From NCBI RefSeq assembly GCF_023283945.1, contig NZ_JAKIKW010000008.1, forward strand, positions 1 to 64,000: 64,000 nt of DNA. The letters run 5' to 3'. The notes below the pieces were generated by a model. It saw only the letters and a list, made by a program, of their open reading frames with translations. It was not told the origin of the DNA and searched no databases. This document shows positions 29,070-37,897 of the stretch, one piece after another. Every line of letters begins with the position of its first letter. The stretch's first letter is position 1. Source of the DNA: Shewanella gelidimarina (lineage in GTDB: Bacteria; Pseudomonadota; Gammaproteobacteria; Enterobacterales; Shewanellaceae). A program made the translations under genes and the position numbers.

Positions 29070-29816
29070 ATGCAAAGCTGGGTACTTATTAGGGGCCTGA
29101 TGCGAGATAAGCGTCATTGGCGAGAATTTGAAGATGATTTAACGGTGCAAATGGCAGCGAATAAAATTGATGTTATCGCGCTCGATACGTTAGGCAATGG
29201 GACATTGAGTGATTGCACTAGCCCGTTAACCATAACGGCATATGCTAAGGCATTAGTTAAACAACTAGCAGGCAATGACAACTGTCTTATAGGGCTTTCT
29301 ATGGGCGCAATGATCGCGCTTGAAATGGCTCGCTTAGCGCCACAAAAAGTAACTAAGGTGGTTGTTATCAACGCAAGTGCGGCTAACCTGTCTCCTTGGT
29401 ATGCAAGGTTTAATTTAAAAGCCATCGTTATAGCCTATCTAAGGCGAGTCAAACAGGGGCCGGTACATTGGTTAGAGTGCACAGCGCTTAAACTCTCGAG
29501 TGAGCGTTATGGTGACAATCAAGCGATGTGTGAGCATTGGAGTGAACTAAGGTTAGATTATCGAAGCAAGATGCATAATGTCGTTAGGCAAATATGGGCC
29601 TGTGGTAACTTTCAAAGCCCTGATAATTTACAGCAGCCCATTTTTGTTTTCAATGGTAGCTCTGATAGGTTAGTTAATCCAAGTTGTAGTGTACAACTGG
29701 CACTTTATTATAAAACTGAACTGATTGAGTTTGAAGCGGCGGGACATGATATTAGTTTAGATTGTCCAGCTGCGCTAATTGCGCAGCTGGAAAAAGTACT
29801 TTTGTCATCGACTTAA
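29070..29816 (+). CDS. Alpha/beta hydrolase
   Basis: A 248-residue hydrolase with the nucleophile elbow GLSMGA and a C-terminal histidine in EAAGHDISLDCP; the acid residue is likely the Asp of NGSSDRLVNP. GGGCGGA precedes the ATG. Its last four bases overlap the end of the convergent yccF gene. Substrate unknown. Confidence 0.85.
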   Translation: MQSWVLIRGLMRDKRHWREFEDDLTVQMAANKIDVIALDTLGNGTLSDCTSPLTITAYAKALVKQLAGNDNCLIGLSMGAMIALEMARLAPQKVTKVVVINASAANLSPWYARFNLKAIVIAYLRRVKQGPVHWLECTALKLSSERYGDNQAMCEHWSELRLDYRSKMHNVVRQIWACGNFQSPDNLQQPIFVFNGSSDRLVNPSCSVQLALYYKTELIEFEAAGHDISLDCPAALIAQLEKVLLSST

Positions 29817-30220
29817 GCTTTTGCTACCACGGTTTGACCTATAGGCGTTAAGCTTAAAATGGCGAGCTTTAAATGCTGTATCGCAAACGGAATACCAATA
29901 ATGGTAACGGCGCATGCAAAAGCGTGGACGATATGACCAATGGCAAGCCAAATACCAAACAGTAAAAACCACACAATATTACCCAGCATGCCAAATGCAC
30001 CTGTGCCTAAATCCTCCATTCCTGTTAAAGAACGTCGACTGACAGAGTCTTGCCCGAATGGCCAAAATGTCATTTCACCTATAACGAAACACGCTCTTCC
30101 GAATGGAATACCAATTATGGTAATAAAACACAGAAGGCCGGCTAACCACCACGCTAGCCCCATTACAAAGCCGCCCAACACAAACCAAGCTATATTAAAC
30201 ACTAAGCGTAAAACTGCCAT
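29813..30220 (-). CDS. yccF: YccF-family inner-membrane protein
   Basis: A 135-residue membrane protein with two copies of the IIGIPFG/IPFA motif in helices near residues 38-44 and 106-112, the hallmark of YccF (DUF307). Function is unknown. It converges with the hydrolase gene with a four-base overlap. Confidence 0.88.
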   Translation of the reverse strand: MAVLRLVFNIAWFVLGGFVMGLAWWLAGLLCFITIIGIPFGRACFVIGEMTFWPFGQDSVSRRSLTGMEDLGTGAFGMLGNIVWFLLFGIWLAIGHIVHAFACAVTIIGIPFAIQHLKLAILSLTPIGQTVVAKA

Positions 30221-30444
30221 GAAAGATCCCTCACTATAAAAATGTACTGCCCTGTGGGCACTGCTATATTGTATGAAGCAATTTTCGCGCCATGCTTTAA
30301 TGGATTGTTTTGTAAGTTGTTTTTGGTTTGTGAATGTTTTCGAATAACGGAATAGACCAAAAGTTAGTAATTTTAGACATCGAAGTCAAAACTGCACTAA
30401 GTAAAGCGTTACAATAGACTCTCATTACATTAAGAGAATTCTCT

Positions 30445-31362
30445 GTGTTTACTCTCACTCCAGTTGATAGTATCGACTTTAATGGTTGCCGTGTTTTTGT
30501 AAAAAGAGATGATCTGTTACATAAAGATTTCTCTGGCAACAAGGCTCGTAAATTTGCTTACTTTCTACATAATGACTTCCCAGGCATTACCCGATTAGTC
30601 GGTTATGGCTCTCCTGTTGCAAACTCGCTTTATTCGATGTCAGCTTTAGCCAAATTAAAAGGTTGGCAACTTGATTTTTATACTGATCATATTGCAGCAC
30701 AAGTTTTAGCATCGTCAAAGGGAAATTATGCAGCGGCTATCGCAAATGGCGCAAACGTCATCGATCTGTCTTTGGTTGCTAATAGGAAGGGTAGGGGCTG
30801 TAAAGAGTATATCGAGCAAGATGTGTTACCAAATGATAGTCAGGCTTTGTTTGTTCCTGAGGGAGGCCGTTGTCTTTATGCTCGGGAAGGGGTACACCAA
30901 CTTGCAAAAGAGATTGTCAGCTGGTTAGCGTCTAGTCAGCTAGATGAATTGACTGTTTTTCTACCGTCTGGAACCGGCACTACTGCGGTATTCTTAAATG
31001 AATATTTTGTACTTAATAATAACAACATAAAAGTAATGACATGCGCTTGTGTAGGAGATGAAGACTACCTTAATCAGCAGTTTTCTGAGCTAATCAATGA
31101 CACTTCATTTCACCCAGAGATCATAAGCACAGCTAAAAAATATCATTTCGGAAAGCTATATAAAACCTTTTATGACATTTGGCGTAAAGTGGGTGAGCAG
31201 GGGATTGAATTTGAATTACTGTATGATCCTAAGGGGTGGATGTGTGTCGAGCAGTATTTAACTGTTCATCCTAACGCAGATATTCTCTATATTCATCAAG
31301 GGGGTTTATTAGGAAATGTGACAATGTTGCCACGTTATCAACGTAAATATGCGGCAGTGTAA
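30445..31362 (+). CDS. PLP-dependent D-cysteine desulfhydrase/ACC deaminase-like enzyme
   Basis: A 305-residue fold-type II PLP enzyme. The lysine expected to bind PLP is in FSGNKARKF, and the phosphate-binding loop is FLPSGTGTTA. Relatives include D-cysteine desulfhydrase and 1-aminocyclopropane-1-carboxylate deaminase; exact specificity cannot be told. The start is GTG 30445 after AAGAGA. It lacks some length compared with the 320-340 residue members. Confidence 0.82.
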   Translation: MFTLTPVDSIDFNGCRVFVKRDDLLHKDFSGNKARKFAYFLHNDFPGITRLVGYGSPVANSLYSMSALAKLKGWQLDFYTDHIAAQVLASSKGNYAAAIANGANVIDLSLVANRKGRGCKEYIEQDVLPNDSQALFVPEGGRCLYAREGVHQLAKEIVSWLASSQLDELTVFLPSGTGTTAVFLNEYFVLNNNNIKVMTCACVGDEDYLNQQFSELINDTSFHPEIISTAKKYHFGKLYKTFYDIWRKVGEQGIEFELLYDPKGWMCVEQYLTVHPNADILYIHQGGLLGNVTMLPRYQRKYAAV

Positions 31363-31391
31363 TGAGTGTATCGTGAGTGGGGTGTTTCCAC

Positions 31392-31490
31392 TTGGTTAGG
31401 CTACTTACCTGAGCAGAGGTAAAGCCTAAACCAAATGAAGTTGACCAAATAGCTGAATATGTTTCAGTCCTACTCGTTTGTCTATGAAGA
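31392..31490. other. Two consecutive strong hairpins
   Basis: An imperfect stem of about 17 pairs spans 31392-31433 (TTAGGCT and TTACCT against AGGTAA and AGCCTAA), followed by GTTTGTCT-ATGA-AGACAAAC near 31466-31486. Neither has a T tract on either strand. They could be a 3' untranslated structure of the small gene at 31552-31725, a repeat element or an RNA. Confidence 0.4.
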
Positions 31491-31551
31491 CAAACTATCG
31501 ATACGAGTGAGAGGAAGTGTATCGAAAAGTCATTTTTTACTTAATTGAAAA

Positions 31552-31725
31552 TTACTTACTTGAAGACAATAACCAATTCATAAATTTAAGCGCTTCAGTG
31601 CGCTTTGAAAAAGTCTGTCTGTTTTTGCCTTGACTGTCTGTGAAGGCGATTGAAGATTTGTTGACTGAAATTGAATCTACTGGAAAGTTGACTGTAATTT
31701 CGTGTCCATTTACTAGGTATGACAT
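31552..31725 (-). CDS. 57-residue protein of unknown function
   Basis: A 58-codon frame including the stop, with AGGAG nine bases before the ATG and an extended -10 promoter upstream. The product begins MSYLVNGHEITVNFPVD, is soluble and polar, and ends with a basic segment (KRTEALKFMNWLL) that may form a helix. I recognise no family. It lies alone in an 836-base gap. Confidence 0.65.
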   Translation of the reverse strand: MSYLVNGHEITVNFPVDSISVNKSSIAFTDSQGKNRQTFSKRTEALKFMNWLLSSSK

Positions 31726-31749
31726 ATGGTCACACTCCTTTTATTAAAG

Positions 31750-31776
31750 CTACCAAGTTGGTAGTGATTTATAACA
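31750..31776 (-). promoter_or_regulatory. Promoter and palindromic operator of the 57-residue gene
   Basis: On the minus strand an extended -10 TG-T-TATAAA covers 31776-31768, and the predicted start of transcription falls in the perfect palindrome CTACCAA-G-TTGGTAG (31750-31764). This is a typical place for a repressor site. Confidence 0.5.
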
Positions 31777-32243
31777 ATAAGATATCCTTAGCATTTTTGC
31801 GAAAGATGAATTTAAGTTCAATTCGAGAGTACTCATCTTTTTATGCTTATACAAGTGGCTTGTAGTCAGTTTTGTTAACGAATGTGTTGTTTATGTCGCA
31901 AAAACAAAACTAATCTCAAGCTGAACAAAGTAAAACATAAAGATATGACAGTAAAATGACTGTCTATTAAGATGATTGAACCAGTTGTGATAACGCTTAT
32001 GTGGGGATCAAACGACGAATCGTGGATGTTTACAGAAGGCGGTGAAAGTATATCAAAAAAGGGTATATCTCTAAAAACTGACTGGATTATATCGAGTAAA
32101 TGAATCTTGTCAACAATTAAAATTAAAACGCTTGTGTTTAAGATAGTTTATTATTAAGTGTTAACAATACGTTAATCAGTGCTAAGTTTAATCATATTTT
32201 GTCGATATTATTAACTATCGGTGTATTTAAATGGAGTCTATCG
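31777..32243. other. Intergenic region upstream of the MscS gene
   Basis: AT-rich. A 43-codon frame at 31972-32103 has no ribosome site and is probably chance. No other structure is convincing. Confidence 0.35.
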
Positions 32244-33851
32244 ATGACAAGGATTATTTTCTCTCTACTGCTCGTCATGCTAATGGGCAATATATCCGTG
32301 GCATATGGCGCTACAGGGCTAGTGAGCGCTGTTAAACAGAGTGCAGAGCCTACTGAAGAAGTGCAACCGACGAGCGTTAAAGCCAGTACTTATGACTATA
32401 AAGACAGCTTATTTAGAGATACACCTCGAGGCACCATTGAAGGTTTTTTTGAAGCAACATTTGAACAGAACTTCGAAAAGGCCTCCAAATACTTAGATTT
32501 ACGTTATTTGCCAGAAGGCATGTCAAAAGAGCTTGGGCCAGAATACGCAAAGCAACTAGTGGCAATTATAGAGCGTAATCTTTGGGTTAATCTAGAAGAG
32601 ATCAGTGATTTACCAAGTGGTACTAGCGATGACCAACTGCCAAATTACCGAGATGCTTTTGGCCGAGTTGAAGTTAAAGGTAATGAGATAACACTTTTAC
32701 TGCAAAAAGTACCTGATAAACAGCTAGGTAAAATCTGGAAGATATCGAATGCGACGGTGGCTAAAGTGCCGATGCTTTATAGCGAACTTGGTTATGGGCC
32801 TGTCGTTGAGTGGTACGTACAAAATATTCCACCAGGCCACCTATTTAAACTTAACTTATGGGAATGGGCGCTGCTGATAAGTTATCTCGTCTTGGCATTG
32901 TTTGTGGTAATTCCGTTAACTTGGTTTGCAAAAAAACTTATTTTACGTAGCAAATATCAGTATAAAGATGATGTTGCGCACCTTGTCGTTGGTCCTTCAC
33001 GCCTTTTGCTTGCGCTATTATTGGACCGTGCATGGATGGCGAATACCACGCTTTCAGCCAATGTAATGGAAGTCGTTAATACGGGGTTTTTACTTGTTAT
33101 CGCCGTTATTTGGTTTATCTGGAACTTAGCAGATGTACTGCAAAACAGTTTGCGCTTACGTTGGATTAGTCAGGGTAAAAGCCAAACCGCTTCTTTACTG
33201 CGGCCATTAGCAAACTTTCTTCGAGTGATTTTAGTTGCGCTGACTATTTTGATCTGGTTAGAACATCTTGGTTTTGATGCTTCCACAATTCTTGCCGGTC
33301 TTGGTATTGGTGGTGTTGCGATCGCATTAGCCTCTAAGCAATCTATTGAGAACTTTATTGGTACCATCACCCTATACTCATCAGCACCGATAAGGGTTGG
33401 GGATGTTGGTCGATTTGGGACGATTACGGGAACCGTAGAAGAGATTGGTCTACGTTGCACTCGCATTAGGACTATTGATAGAACGGTGATAAATGTACCA
33501 AACGCACGTTTATCTGAAATGGATATTGAAAACATTTCTGAGCGGGAGAAAATCCGTTTAAAGACTGATATCCGCTTGGATTATAAAACCACGACAGCGC
33601 AGTTACATGGCATCATCGAAGATATACGTGCACTCCTCATAGAGCACGAAAAAGTAGATGAGACACCGTTAAGAGTGACATTCAAAGGTTTTGGCTTACA
33701 CGGCCTGCAACTCAATGTGTTTGCTTACATTGGTACTACCGACTTTGCTGAATTTCAGCTGGTCTCTGAAGATCTGCATTTTAGTATTATGAATACAGTG
33801 GTAAAACATGGCACTAGAATTGTGCCAGTAGTGCCTATTGCAGCAGAATAG
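32244..33851 (+). CDS. MscS-family mechanosensitive channel
   Basis: A 535-residue channel protein. ATG 32244 (GGAG upstream) gives a clean signal peptide (about 1-23), then a periplasmic domain of about 180 residues, several membrane helices, and the MscS core: pore helix ILAGLGIGGVAIALASKQSIENFIG, the beta domain VGDVGRFGTITGTVEEIGLRCTRIRT and the start of the C-terminal domain. It is larger than E. coli MscS because of the extra N-terminal part. Likely role: release of solutes on osmotic down-shock. Confidence 0.88.
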   Translation: MTRIIFSLLLVMLMGNISVAYGATGLVSAVKQSAEPTEEVQPTSVKASTYDYKDSLFRDTPRGTIEGFFEATFEQNFEKASKYLDLRYLPEGMSKELGPEYAKQLVAIIERNLWVNLEEISDLPSGTSDDQLPNYRDAFGRVEVKGNEITLLLQKVPDKQLGKIWKISNATVAKVPMLYSELGYGPVVEWYVQNIPPGHLFKLNLWEWALLISYLVLALFVVIPLTWFAKKLILRSKYQYKDDVAHLVVGPSRLLLALLLDRAWMANTTLSANVMEVVNTGFLLVIAVIWFIWNLADVLQNSLRLRWISQGKSQTASLLRPLANFLRVILVALTILIWLEHLGFDASTILAGLGIGGVAIALASKQSIENFIGTITLYSSAPIRVGDVGRFGTITGTVEEIGLRCTRIRTIDRTVINVPNARLSEMDIENISEREKIRLKTDIRLDYKTTTAQLHGIIEDIRALLIEHEKVDETPLRVTFKGFGLHGLQLNVFAYIGTTDFAEFQLVSEDLHFSIMNTVVKHGTRIVPVVPIAAE

Positions 33852-33870
33852 AGCAATAGGGTTAGAATAA

Positions 33871-33898
33871 AAAAAGGCCGCTAATCAGCGGCCTTTTT
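33871..33898. terminator. Bidirectional terminator
   Basis: AAAAAGGCCGC-TAATCA-GCGGCCTTTTT between the convergent mscS-like and chrR genes. Confidence 0.9.
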
Positions 33899-33913
33899 TA
33901 GGGCTATACTATT

Positions 33914-34579
33914 TTAATAAATCAGTTCACCAATAGGATTTAGCAGTTTGCTGATCCCTTTGGTAAATCGCAAAGGGGCATCGACTACCGTGTAACAAAG
34001 GCATCCATCTTCAGTTTTAGGCGTATGCTGGTGGTCGCTATCGAGTAAAATAAAATCCCCTGGGCCATAACGATTAAATTCATCCTCAAAATGGCCTGCA
34101 AGTAACAGCGTTAATTCGGTTCCCTGATGAGTGTGTTCAGGTATTTCTCCACCAGCGTCGATATGCAGTAAGCTCGCGCGTGCGTCACCACTGTCAGTTT
34201 CAAGCCGCATTCGACTAATTTTACCTAAGCCATTCCAAGTCTCACGAACCTGCTGCCTGAAAGCTTTAGGTAATTGATATTCGTGACCTTTCACTGTGAC
34301 GATGGCACTCTGTGATAGTCTTTCACTGGTGGACGATGGGGTTAAAAGCATAATGCTATTTAACATATCATCAAGGTCAATGCTGGTTTCGAGTTCATCA
34401 GCCGCGGCATCTTCTTCAATTAATGCAATATGTGCATGCTGCTGAGTCATAGTGGTCAGTTTTTCTTGGCATATTGAGCAAAGTTCACAATGAGCAGATA
34501 ACGCGGTTGTCATTGCTAGACTGAGGCTGCCCTTAGCATGTTCAAGCAACATGTCGTCATTTGGATGGTAATTAATCAT
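33914..34579 (-). CDS. chrR: ChrR-type zinc anti-sigma factor
   Basis: A 221-residue anti-sigma factor. The N-terminal zinc domain shows HCELCSIC, with a further His in the first residues (NYHPNDD), and the C-terminal half is a cupin with EHTHQGTELTLLLAG and a later DHQHTP. In Rhodobacter the ChrR partner holds the ECF sigma factor inactive until singlet oxygen or organic peroxide stress. It overlaps the sigma gene by eight bases, which supports coupled synthesis. Confidence 0.88.
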   Translation of the reverse strand: MINYHPNDDMLLEHAKGSLSLAMTTALSAHCELCSICQEKLTTMTQQHAHIALIEEDAAADELETSIDLDDMLNSIMLLTPSSTSERLSQSAIVTVKGHEYQLPKAFRQQVRETWNGLGKISRMRLETDSGDARASLLHIDAGGEIPEHTHQGTELTLLLAGHFEDEFNRYGPGDFILLDSDHQHTPKTEDGCLCYTVVDAPLRFTKGISKLLNPIGELIY

Positions 34580-35216
34580 GGTGTTTCTCCAAAATGCTTC
34601 TAAGTTTGACCAAACCCAATCTTAATCTCGATTTAACGGTGCCTAGAGGAACATTAAGTTTACTGGCGAGTTCCTGCTGGCTTAGTTCTTGTAAGTAAAT
34701 CCCCCTGACAATTTGCTGTTGTAGTGGTGGTAGCTCATCGACATGCTTCATTAACTTGTTGGTTAGCATGTGATCTTCTGGTTCGACATGTTCAGCGGTT
34801 TCAAAAATAGGCCAAATATCATCACTGACCGTATCTTCTCTGTTGTGCTGAACTTTGCGCAGCATATCAAAACAGCGATTGCGCATAATGGTGAATATCC
34901 AAGTCGTTACTGCGCCTTTGTCAGCGTCAAATAGATGCGCCTTAGTCCACACCGCTGTCATTGTTTCTTGCACTAGATCCATCGCTAAGCCTTGGGTGGA
35001 TAATCGTTGGTGACCAAAGGCTAAAATTTTGGGCGCGAAATAGCTAAACAGCATCGCGTAGTCGGACCTGCTGCGGCTGTTAGCAACACTAATAAGCTTT
35101 TCTTTTAGTTGTTCAGTTGTTATATCGGAATTTTTCTCTTCCATATAGGGCTTATTGTAGAGGACATAACCCTTAGCATAACGACTTTGCGAACGTTGTG
35201 ATTGAATATTTTGCAT
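34572..35216 (-). CDS. ECF sigma factor of the RpoE/ChrR (ECF11) type
   Basis: A 214-residue sigma-70 family factor with region 2 (LVQETMTAVWTKAHLFDADKGAVTTWIFTIMRNRCFDMLRK) and region 4 (ELSQQELASKLNVPLGTVKSRLRLGLVKLR). Its partner anti-sigma gene follows with an eight-base overlap. The start is uncertain; ATG 35216 is given, ATG 35144 would give a 190-residue protein with a more typical N-terminus. Expected to act on oxidative or photo-oxidative stress genes by analogy. Confidence 0.9.
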   Translation of the reverse strand: MQNIQSQRSQSRYAKGYVLYNKPYMEEKNSDITTEQLKEKLISVANSRSRSDYAMLFSYFAPKILAFGHQRLSTQGLAMDLVQETMTAVWTKAHLFDADKGAVTTWIFTIMRNRCFDMLRKVQHNREDTVSDDIWPIFETAEHVEPEDHMLTNKLMKHVDELPPLQQQIVRGIYLQELSQQELASKLNVPLGTVKSRLRLGLVKLRSILEKHHD

Positions 35217-35271
35217 TATTCTCACTCTGTGTTGTAACGCCGCCGATACTTTCAGTATCAGCTCCTTAACG

Positions 35272-35301
35272 TTATTACGCAGCTAGTGGCAGAATGGATC
35301 A
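35272..35301 (-). promoter_or_regulatory. Candidate ECF11-type autoregulated promoter
   Basis: On the minus strand TGATCC (35301-35296) is followed after 18 bases by TAATAA (35277-35272), close to the remembered -35 TGATC and A/T-rich -10 of RpoE/ChrR-dependent promoters. A GATACT-TTC-AGTATC inverted repeat lies in the leader (35245-35259). Confidence 0.45.
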
Positions 35302-35440
35302 AGCTGTTGGTCACTTTTTGCCGATAGGAGATGAGGTACTTTTAATGAGAGGTAGGCCTTAACGTTAGCCTTAGCTTAGTGATTTTATACTTCATATCGT
35401 TATAATCGTCGTTCTTATAGTACTTTAGGTGTGAATCCGT

Positions 35441-36394
35441 ATGACGCAAATGCTCGCAAGTGTTGATCAACGTACAAAGCTTGTTGGTGAAAACCGATTA
35501 GAACTTTTGTTGTTCAGAATTAGTGTGACGCAATTATTCGCCATTAACGTATTCAAAGTGAAAGAAGTGGTAAAAGTGCCACCTTTAAGTACCTTGCCTG
35601 GGAGTCACCCCAGTATCATTGGTATCGCTAACCTACGTGGATTAGCAATACCAGTGATTGATCTTCGTAAGGCCATCGGCTTTAGACCTTCTGTTGTGCA
35701 TGAGAACAGTAACCTTATTATTACCGAGTACAATCGTTCAGTGCAGGGATTCTTAGTCGACAAGGTTGAGCACATTGTCAATCTTACTTGGAGCGATATT
35801 TTACCGCCGCCCAAAACAGTAGGACGGAATAATTATCTGACGGCAATAACGCGGGTTGAATATCAAGATAAACAAGAATTGGTGTCAATTATTGATGTTG
35901 AAAAAGTACTGGCTGAAATTATTCATTACGACATTAAGCTATCTGACGGTGTATTAGATCAACAATTACTGCCATTAATGCAGGGAAGAAGGGTACTCAT
36001 CGCAGATGACTCGGCCACCGCAAGGCGTCAAGTAAGAGAGACATTAGAACAATTAGGCTTAGAGGTGATTGAAGTCTCAGACGGCTTGATGGCATTAAAT
36101 CAATTAACCCAATGGTGCGATGATGGTATCGATGTAACTGAGCATATCATCATGTTGATCACCGATGCAGAAATGCCCGAAATGGATGGCTATAAGCTGA
36201 CCCACGAGATCCGTAACGACAAGCGTATGAGTAATCTTTATATCACCTTGAATACGTCACTGAGTGGTAGTTTTAATAATGCGATGGTTGAAAAGGTGGG
36301 TTGTGATCGTTTTATCTCGAAATTTCAGCCGGATCTGCTCGTCGAAGTTGTTCAAGATAAATTGCGCCAATCAGAATTGATTAAGGCGCAGTAG
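35441..36394 (+). CDS. cheV: Chemotaxis protein CheV
   Basis: A 317-residue coupling protein: a CheW-like domain (about 15-160) joined to a response-regulator receiver (about 180-310). The receiver has the acidic pair IADDS, the phosphate-accepting Asp in LITDAEMPEMDG and a conserved Lys in FISKF. CheV links chemoreceptors to CheA and can adapt the array. It is transcribed alone. Confidence 0.92.
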   Translation: MTQMLASVDQRTKLVGENRLELLLFRISVTQLFAINVFKVKEVVKVPPLSTLPGSHPSIIGIANLRGLAIPVIDLRKAIGFRPSVVHENSNLIITEYNRSVQGFLVDKVEHIVNLTWSDILPPPKTVGRNNYLTAITRVEYQDKQELVSIIDVEKVLAEIIHYDIKLSDGVLDQQLLPLMQGRRVLIADDSATARRQVRETLEQLGLEVIEVSDGLMALNQLTQWCDDGIDVTEHIIMLITDAEMPEMDGYKLTHEIRNDKRMSNLYITLNTSLSGSFNNAMVEKVGCDRFISKFQPDLLVEVVQDKLRQSELIKAQ

Positions 36395-36408
36395 AGCCAG
36401 TCAATAAT

Positions 36409-37053
36409 TTAGTCTTCTTGTTCTTGCTTTAAGTCACTAATGATCTGTCGCTTGAGTTCTGGAGCGGCAGCAATATTGATCTGTGCGACTCGAATAGCAA
36501 AACCAAACCGTTGTTTGCCAACAATGCTAATGATGTCTTCTAAAAAACGCTTATCGAGCACAAACTGTTTAGCGTAGAATTTAATTGCTTGAGTCACTGA
36601 ACTGTAATTGACGCCATCAAAATTAAAGTCAGCGTTATAACCGTAGTCATCAATGGTGACACCAGTAAGGCTCAATGGCCAAGCTGGATAATTAACTCTA
36701 TCTCTGGCTATCTCATACATCATCCAAGCACTTTTTTTAAATCCGCCAAAGACTTTATCTTCAAACTCTGATTCTTCGAGCTCTTGTTTTGTCCAATTGA
36801 TGCCAATGGCGAGATGCTTTTCATAAATTCTCATCAGCTCATCTTTGACCGCCATTTTACAATCCCAGATAGAGGTCAGCTTATGCTGGTTAGCAATTTT
36901 ACAGCACTCTTTACACGCGGGAACCATAAGAGATGGGTGCGGTGTGTAGTGCTCTTTGATATAACTCAATTGCATGGAACTGGGTTCGCCACAAAACCAA
37001 CATTGGTGTCTGCAGTCAAATGGGATGTCGATTAAAGGGGCTAATTCAAACAC
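36409..37053 (-). CDS. Hypothetical protein with CxxC zinc-like motifs
   Basis: A 214-residue soluble protein. Near the N-terminus CWFCG and CKECC about 25 residues later form a four-cysteine, zinc-finger-like or HNH-like site; the rest is helical with no motif I recognise. It converges with cheV (14 bases between stops). Possibly conserved among Shewanella, but that is from memory of similar genes. Confidence 0.65.
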   Translation of the reverse strand: MFELAPLIDIPFDCRHQCWFCGEPSSMQLSYIKEHYTPHPSLMVPACKECCKIANQHKLTSIWDCKMAVKDELMRIYEKHLAIGINWTKQELEESEFEDKVFGGFKKSAWMMYEIARDRVNYPAWPLSLTGVTIDDYGYNADFNFDGVNYSSVTQAIKFYAKQFVLDKRFLEDIISIVGKQRFGFAIRVAQINIAAAPELKRQIISDLKQEQED

Positions 37054-37164
37054 AATGGCTCACTTAATAGCATTGATAAAAATCGGGTTTCACTTAAAAA
37101 TAAAGCGCACAATCACAGATGATTGGCGCTTACTTTTAATGTCTTATTCGCTTTGGAGAAAAAT

Positions 37165-37524
37165 TTACTCTTCTTCAACATTAACGAGTGAAGTGGCTAG
37201 CACAATGGGATCGATTTCAAGGCAGTCTTGTTCTGCTACCCAATCAACACCGACCAGCACACCATCGTCATTTAGATCTGCAACCCAAAAGTCTAAAAAT
37301 TCATTAAGTGTAATGGCAACCGCGTTATAGCCATGCCATTCGTCAGTGCAATGGCTTTTAGCTTGCGCTTCTTCCGACCATAGAGGCATCACATCAGTCG
37401 CTTCGAATTCAGATGAATCACATACGACCCAACCTTCACCTGTTTCATCTTGCAGGCCCCAAACCACTTGGTGTTGCTTTACGTTATTAATAAAGCTTTC
37501 TAATGCTGGAGTGATCTCAGTCAT
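37165..37524 (-). CDS. DUF2750 family protein
   Basis: A 119-residue acidic protein with the features I associate with DUF2750 (WGLQDETGEGWVV, LPLWS-like MPLWSEE, FLDFWVADL, VGVDW). Function unknown. It is transcribed in the same direction as, and 111 bases upstream of, the Cys-rich protein gene. Confidence 0.78.
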   Translation of the reverse strand: MTEITPALESFINNVKQHQVVWGLQDETGEGWVVCDSSEFEATDVMPLWSEEAQAKSHCTDEWHGYNAVAITLNEFLDFWVADLNDDGVLVGVDWVAEQDCLEIDPIVLATSLVNVEEE

Positions 37525-37897
37525 GATTAATCTCTTTTGGTTATTGGAAGATATCGATTATATCCACTCACAATAGTCTGCAACTGCATGTTACTTTTAG
37601 CAAGTTATTTAATGGTTTTCTACGACGTTTTTAGCGTGATAAGCTCAGGTGTTTATGGGCTAGCGTGCGGAAATTGAGCGGTTAAGCAAATGAGTGAAGA
37701 TAACTGCAATAACGACATTGATTTAGTCTATATTAATGCTGCAGGATGTTGTTTTTCGAGTAAATCAGCTTACAGGTCCAAATAGAGTGTTTAATGAATT
37801 AAAGATCATCATTTAACTCACCGGTTTAAGGTAAGCTTCATCTCTACACGTCAAAGTAACACGTTAGTGTCATTAAATTTTTTTTGGGAGTCTTCTA
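37525..37897. other. Divergent intergenic region
   Basis: About 370 AT-rich bases with promoters of the DUF2750 gene and the transglycosylase. A 31-codon frame at 37690-37785 has no good ribosome site and is doubtful. Nothing else seen. Confidence 0.35.

Noticed and set aside
31972..32103. 43-codon frame before mscS
   Set aside because: No ribosome site before either ATG and no recognisable pattern; kept only as part of the intergenic description.
37690..37785. 31-codon frame with paired cysteines
   Set aside because: Weak ribosome site and too short to judge.
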